Shown here in pieces: positions 60,072-64,000 of a stretch of 64,000 nucleotides of DNA (the first letter of the stretch is position 1; each line of letters starts with the position of its first letter). Source of the DNA: Flavisolibacter longurius. Lineage in GTDB: Bacteria > Bacteroidota > Bacteroidia > Chitinophagales > Chitinophagaceae. The notes below the pieces were generated by a model, which worked only from the letters and a program-made list of their open reading frames with translations, searched no databases and was not told where the DNA came from. The DNA lies in NCBI GenBank assembly GCA_013327885.1, contig JABUMY010000012.1:124001-188000 (forward strand), in the 5' to 3' direction. A program made the position numbers and the translations under genes.

Positions 60072-60947
60072 ATGGTTGAATCAACTGCCGCAAATGCTCC
60101 TTTAAAAAGCCTTGACGAATGGGAAGAGGACCTGCTAAAACGCTATCCCGATCCGCAGAACATTGCCAAAGAAAAAGAAACAGAAGCCTACCGCAATTAT
60201 GAAAGTCCTGAACGGGATACGGTAAAAGAATTTTATCGCCTGAATCATACGTACCAAACCTATGCGTTTGTACAGCAAAAGCGGGAAGAGTTCCTGGCCT
60301 TCAACAAAAAAGAAATGACGGTTTGGGATGCCTTTGAATTCCTGAACCAGTTGGTGGATGACTCGGACCCGGATACGGACCTGAGCCAGATGCAACACCT
60401 TTTGCAAACATCAGAAGCTATCAGGGCCGATGGTCACCCCGACTGGATGGTGCTGGCCGGCCTGATGCACGATATGGGAAAGGTACTTTGTTTGTTTGGT
60501 GAGCCCCAGTGGGCCGTGGTAGGAGATACCTACCCGGTGGGTTGCGCTTATTCCGATAAGATTGTGTACCCAGAATTTTTCAAAGACTGTACAGATTATT
60601 CCGACCCGCGGTACAATACCAAGTATGGTGTGTATTCGCCCAACTGCGGGTTGAAAAATGTGACCATGACCTGGGGGCATGACGAATACATCTACCAGAT
60701 GATGAAAGACTATCTTCCCGAGCCGGCTTTGTATATGTTACGCTACCATTCCTTTTATGCGCAGCACAAAGAAAATGCTTACGACCACCTCCTTGATGAC
60801 CACGACCGCAAAATGTTTGAATGGGTAAAACTCTTTAACCCTTATGATCTTTATTCCAAAAGCCCAACGGCGCCCGACTGGAATAAGCTGCAGCCATATT
60901 ATGAAAGCCTGGTTCAAAAATACCTGCCGGCGACATTAAAGTTTTAA
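60072..60947 (+). CDS. myo-Inositol oxygenase
   Basis: 291 aa. It has the HD-domain di-iron fold that converts myo-inositol and oxygen to D-glucuronate. The iron ligands are visible: H109 (MQHLLQTSEAIR), H133-D134 (AGLMHDMGK), H203 (WGHDEY), H226 (RYHSFY) and D259 (FNPYDLYSK). In RYHSFYAQH a Gln stands where many eukaryotic enzymes have Trp. ATG 60072 is used; an upstream ATG at 60030 would add 14 residues without support. It is cytosolic. Bacterial members are known in several Bacteroidota. The product glucuronate would link to sugar-acid catabolism elsewhere in this window. Confidence 0.93.
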   Translation: MVESTAANAPLKSLDEWEEDLLKRYPDPQNIAKEKETEAYRNYESPERDTVKEFYRLNHTYQTYAFVQQKREEFLAFNKKEMTVWDAFEFLNQLVDDSDPDTDLSQMQHLLQTSEAIRADGHPDWMVLAGLMHDMGKVLCLFGEPQWAVVGDTYPVGCAYSDKIVYPEFFKDCTDYSDPRYNTKYGVYSPNCGLKNVTMTWGHDEYIYQMMKDYLPEPALYMLRYHSFYAQHKENAYDHLLDDHDRKMFEWVKLFNPYDLYSKSPTAPDWNKLQPYYESLVQKYLPATLKF

Positions 60948-61430
60948 GCAGCACAGGGTAGCAGCGGTTAGTTACATGGAATAACAAGAATTACTGAGCG
61001 AATGCATCATGCAAATTCGAATCATGCCTGTTATTGAAGATTGCCGTCACGATGAATGGTGTTTCTTGCTGCTGCCTTTCCGATGATTTTGTGTCAATTT
61101 TATTTGTGTGTAGCTATATGCCTGCTTGCGATCGTGGCATTTGTGATAGGAGCGTTGCAGTGAGTAACTGCCTGTATCTGTAACTGACTGTCACCTGTTT
61201 TTAATGGAGATAACCGTTGTGTTCTGTTCAGAATCCTGGCCTGACAACAGCTGCCGTTTGCCCATCATTGCTCACAATAATTTTTTTCATCAACACTTTT
61301 CAATGTGATTATCCTGTGGACAAGACCCGCTCATCTTCGCGTAAGCAATCCTTAATAAATCAATAATATTGCGAAGCGTCTTCAACAATTCTTTCTCTCA
61401 ACCTTTGTCACTCTCTAATTGCCATCGAAA
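60948..61430. other. 483-nt gap before the right-edge SusC
   Basis: No gene, terminator or known operator was found. Neither the ACATTT-N10-TTTCAACA operator nor the GTACAA/TGGAAG promoter occurs here, so the downstream SusC seems to answer to another regulator. Confidence 0.5.
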
Positions 61431-64000
61431 ATGAAACAAAGCTTCATGTGGAAAAACCTCTTCCCGCTACTTACGTTTATTTTTTTCGCCGGTTATGCAG
61501 TGGCGCAATCAAATGCCCCTGTAACCGGCACCGTGCGAAATGAAAAAGCAGAACCAATGCCCAATGTATCGGTGACGGCTACCCGCGAAGGAAGCAATTT
61601 TCGCAGTGCCACGCAAACCGGGGCAAACGGAAGCTTTCGGCTGGAGCTTCCGACTGCCGGCCGGTACCGCATTGTGTTTTCGCATGTGGGCTTTGCCGAA
61701 AAAGCAGAGACCATCAATTTTACCGGACAGGCCGTTGCGCTTGAGGTGGCCATGGAGCCGGGCCTCGGCAGCGTGAACGAAGAAGTGGTGGTGGTAGGCT
61801 ACGGCCGTGCCGCCCGTCGTGATGTAACCGGCGCCGTTAAGTCCATTAAAAGCTCGGAGTTCAACCGGGGCATTATTAACTCACCGGAGGAATTACTCCA
61901 GGGAAAGGTTTCCGGTGTGAACGTTGTTTCTGCCAGCGGCGAACCGGGAGCTGTGCAAAATATTACTGTGCGTGGTCCTGGTGGTATCAGAACCGGCAGT
62001 ACGCCACTTTTTGTGGTAGATGGTGTGGCGCTTGACAACGCCACGGCAGGCGGTGCTACCAATCCCTTAAGTTTTATCAACCCACAGGACATTGAATCGA
62101 TCGATGTATTAAAAGACGCTTCGGCCACCGCTATCTATGGTTCCCGTGGTGCTAACGGTGTAGTGCTCGTTACCACCAAACGTGGCCGGGTGGGTTTTTC
62201 AAACATGACCTACACCTTTACCGGTGGCCGCAGTTCGCTGGCCCGTGCTTTACCGGTTTTTGGCGCGGATGCTTACCGGAGCGAAGTGGTAAAGCTGGGT
62301 GGCACCTTGCAGGATTTTGGTGCCAATACCGACTGGCAGGAAGAAGTAACCCGCAAGGCATTTACCCAAAACCATAACCTTTCGCTTTCCGGTGGTGCCA
62401 ACAAGTTTTCTTACTACGGTTCGTTTAGCATGCAGTTGCAGGAAGGTATCCTAAAAGGAAATGACATGAAGCGCTACACCGGCCGTCTCAACCTTACGCA
62501 AAAACTGCTGGACGACAGGCTGACCATCGATGCCAACCTGAGTGCTGCCAACACGGTCAACCTTCGTCCCGATATTGGTGGCCTGATCGGTGGCGCCATT
62601 TCTAATAACCCGACGCTACCGGCACGTGATGCTGAGGGCAATCCTTACCGGTTTGAAAACGGCATCAATCCCCTGACCTTGCTGGCATTGGAAAAAGATA
62701 TCACCACCATCAACCGGGTGCTGGGTAACCTTTCCGGGTCGCTCACCATTACCAAAGGACTGGTGTACCGGCTCAATTTTGGTGTGGATAATTCTACTGC
62801 CGACAGGGATGTGCAGTCGCTTCCCAACCAGGTGCCCTTACGGTTAGGCAGACTCGTAAATCTGACCAACCAAAACCGGAACTACCTGGTAGAAAATTAC
62901 ATTACTTACAGCGGTGCCGCCGGCGATCACCGGTTTACGTTGCTCGGTGGTCATTCCTACCAAAAATTCACGCTTCGCGGCCGTGGCTGGAGCATCAACA
63001 ATTTTCCAATTTCGGGAATTGAGCCGATCTATAATCCCGGTATCGGCCAGGAGTTGACCCTTGCCAACAACAGGCCCACGGGTTATGCTACCATCAACGA
63101 ACTGCAGTCGTTTTTCTCCCGCCTGAATTACCAGTTCAGGGACCGGTATCTTTTTACTGCCACGGTCAGAGCGGACGGTTCGTCCAAGTTTGGCGAGAAC
63201 AACAAGTACGGCATCTTCCCTTCTTTCTCGGCCGCCTGGGTACTAACAAAAGAATCGTTCATGCAGCAATCGATTTTCTCCAGCCTCAAGCTGCGGGCTG
63301 GATGGGGCCAAACCGGTAACCAGGAGATCCCATCCAAGATCACCCAGCCCTTGTTTACCTCCCAGGTATCAAGTGGTACCAGTTACCCGCTGTACCCTGC
63401 AGGCGCTTTCCCGGCCGGAACTTCTTATACACGTCTGGCCAACCCCGATATCCAGTGGGAAGTTTCCACGCAATCCAATATCGGGCTTGATTTTGAAATG
63501 TTCCGCGGCCGGCTATCGGGTACGATAGACCTGTTCCGCAAAGTGTCGAACAACATTTTGCTGGAAGTGATCCCTGCCGACCCTGTGCAGCCGGCATCCA
63601 CCGTTTGGACAAATGTTAAGGATATGCACATCATCAACAAAGGGCTGGAACTTGAACTGGCCTGGCGACAGCAGTTAAGCAGGGATGTGAACTGGACCAT
63701 CGGCGGCAACGCTACCTTTATCAACAACGTGGTCGAAAATTCGCCGTATACGGTCATCCCCTCCGGTTCTGCTTCAGGTTCGGGACTGACCTCTGCTACC
63801 ATCAACGGTTATGTCAACGGGCAGCCGATCGGGACCTTCTTTTTGCAGGAGTTTATTGGGTTCGACAACAACGGGCTTAGCCAATACAGTGACATCAACA
63901 AAGACGGCATTGTAAACGACAAGGACCGTGTAGCACTTGGCTCGGCCCTGCCGACAAAGACCTATAATTTTTATACAACGTTCTCATACAAACGTTTTGA
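61431..64000 (+). CDS. SusC/RagA-family TonB-dependent receptor, N-terminal part (runs off right edge)
   Basis: At least 856 aa are visible. Signal peptide (LFPLLTFIFFAGYAVAQ), carboxypeptidase-regulatory-like domain (VTGTVRNEKAEPMPNVSV), plug with EEVVVVGYGRAARRDVTGA, TVRGPGGIRTGSTPLFVVDG and GSRGANGVVLVTT, then most of the barrel (FLQEFIGFDNNGLSQYSDIN). A SusD partner is expected beyond the edge. The sequence is clearly different from the SusC at 42488, so it probably serves another glycan. It starts 483 nt after myo-inositol oxygenase on the same strand. Confidence 0.95.
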   Translation, partial: MKQSFMWKNLFPLLTFIFFAGYAVAQSNAPVTGTVRNEKAEPMPNVSVTATREGSNFRSATQTGANGSFRLELPTAGRYRIVFSHVGFAEKAETINFTGQAVALEVAMEPGLGSVNEEVVVVGYGRAARRDVTGAVKSIKSSEFNRGIINSPEELLQGKVSGVNVVSASGEPGAVQNITVRGPGGIRTGSTPLFVVDGVALDNATAGGATNPLSFINPQDIESIDVLKDASATAIYGSRGANGVVLVTTKRGRVGFSNMTYTFTGGRSSLARALPVFGADAYRSEVVKLGGTLQDFGANTDWQEEVTRKAFTQNHNLSLSGGANKFSYYGSFSMQLQEGILKGNDMKRYTGRLNLTQKLLDDRLTIDANLSAANTVNLRPDIGGLIGGAISNNPTLPARDAEGNPYRFENGINPLTLLALEKDITTINRVLGNLSGSLTITKGLVYRLNFGVDNSTADRDVQSLPNQVPLRLGRLVNLTNQNRNYLVENYITYSGAAGDHRFTLLGGHSYQKFTLRGRGWSINNFPISGIEPIYNPGIGQELTLANNRPTGYATINELQSFFSRLNYQFRDRYLFTATVRADGSSKFGENNKYGIFPSFSAAWVLTKESFMQQSIFSSLKLRAGWGQTGNQEIPSKITQPLFTSQVSSGTSYPLYPAGAFPAGTSYTRLANPDIQWEVSTQSNIGLDFEMFRGRLSGTIDLFRKVSNNILLEVIPADPVQPASTVWTNVKDMHIINKGLELELAWRQQLSRDVNWTIGGNATFINNVVENSPYTVIPSGSASGSGLTSATINGYVNGQPIGTFFLQEFIGFDNNGLSQYSDINKDGIVNDKDRVALGSALPTKTYNFYTTFSYKRF

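Overview
This window looks like a chromosomal segment of a member of the Bacteroidota, most likely a soil- or plant-associated relative of the Chitinophagaceae. That placement is an inference from SusC/SusD pairs, a hybrid two-component sensor, Bacteroidetes-type -7 promoter boxes (TAnnTTTG-like), weak Shine-Dalgarno signals and a base composition near 50 % G+C judged by eye. No tRNA, rRNA, IS element, integrase, phage gene or CRISPR array was seen.

Layout. 1-700 (-): N-terminus of a SusC-like receptor running off the left edge. 1214-7222 (+): sugar-acid operon (RraA-like aldolase, enolase-superfamily dehydratase, BASS transporter, Gfo/Idh oxidoreductase, zinc alcohol dehydrogenase) ending at a strong terminator. 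7639-15783 (+): arabinoxylan-type glycosidases (GH43, GH51, GH3, GH43). 16104-17693 (+): alpha-ketoglutarate semialdehyde dehydrogenase. 25090-17778 (-): second sugar-acid operon (AraC regulator, gluconokinase, RraA, enolase-superfamily dehydratase, GntP permease, RraA). 25359-26186 (+): FAH-family 2-keto-3-deoxy acid dehydratase. 26674-36960 (+): esterase block with five CE1-type proteins (one carrying two catalytic domains), one BD-FAE-type esterase and a GH95. 41223-37045 (-): hybrid two-component system. 42488-47173 (+): SusC/SusD pair. 47339-58078 (+): FG-GAP/UnbV lipoprotein followed by planctomycete-type cytochrome, DUF1501, beta-propeller and membrane cytochrome genes. 58278-59827 (-): GlcG/HbpS-like protein and a LacI regulator. 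60072-60947 (+): myo-inositol oxygenase. 61431-64000 (+): second SusC, running off the right edge.

How it fits together (inference). The hydrolases and esterases would strip acetyl, feruloyl, arabinosyl and xylosyl groups from glucuronoarabinoxylan, and the SusCD pair would import the products. Part of the released sugar seems to be oxidised rather than phosphorylated. Gfo/Idh, both enolase-superfamily dehydratases and all three RraA-like proteins carry Sec or Tat export signals, which points to a periplasmic sugar-acid branch. The FAH-family dehydratase and the semialdehyde dehydrogenase are cytosolic and form the last two steps of a Weimberg-type route to 2-oxoglutarate.

Two regulons can be read from the DNA. 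An operator ACATTT-N10-TTTCAACA (often a near-perfect inverted repeat ACATTTGTT/AACAAATGT) occurs five times. Each copy starts exactly 54 nt upstream of a TAG(A/T)TTT -7 box, in front of GH43, GH51, two esterase operons and SusC; the likely ligand is the hybrid sensor. A second promoter type (GTACAA, then TGGAAGTTTT at fixed distance, then ATACTTTG) occurs three times, in front of the left-edge SusC, the semialdehyde dehydrogenase and the FAH-family dehydratase; the neighbouring AraC protein is the obvious candidate.
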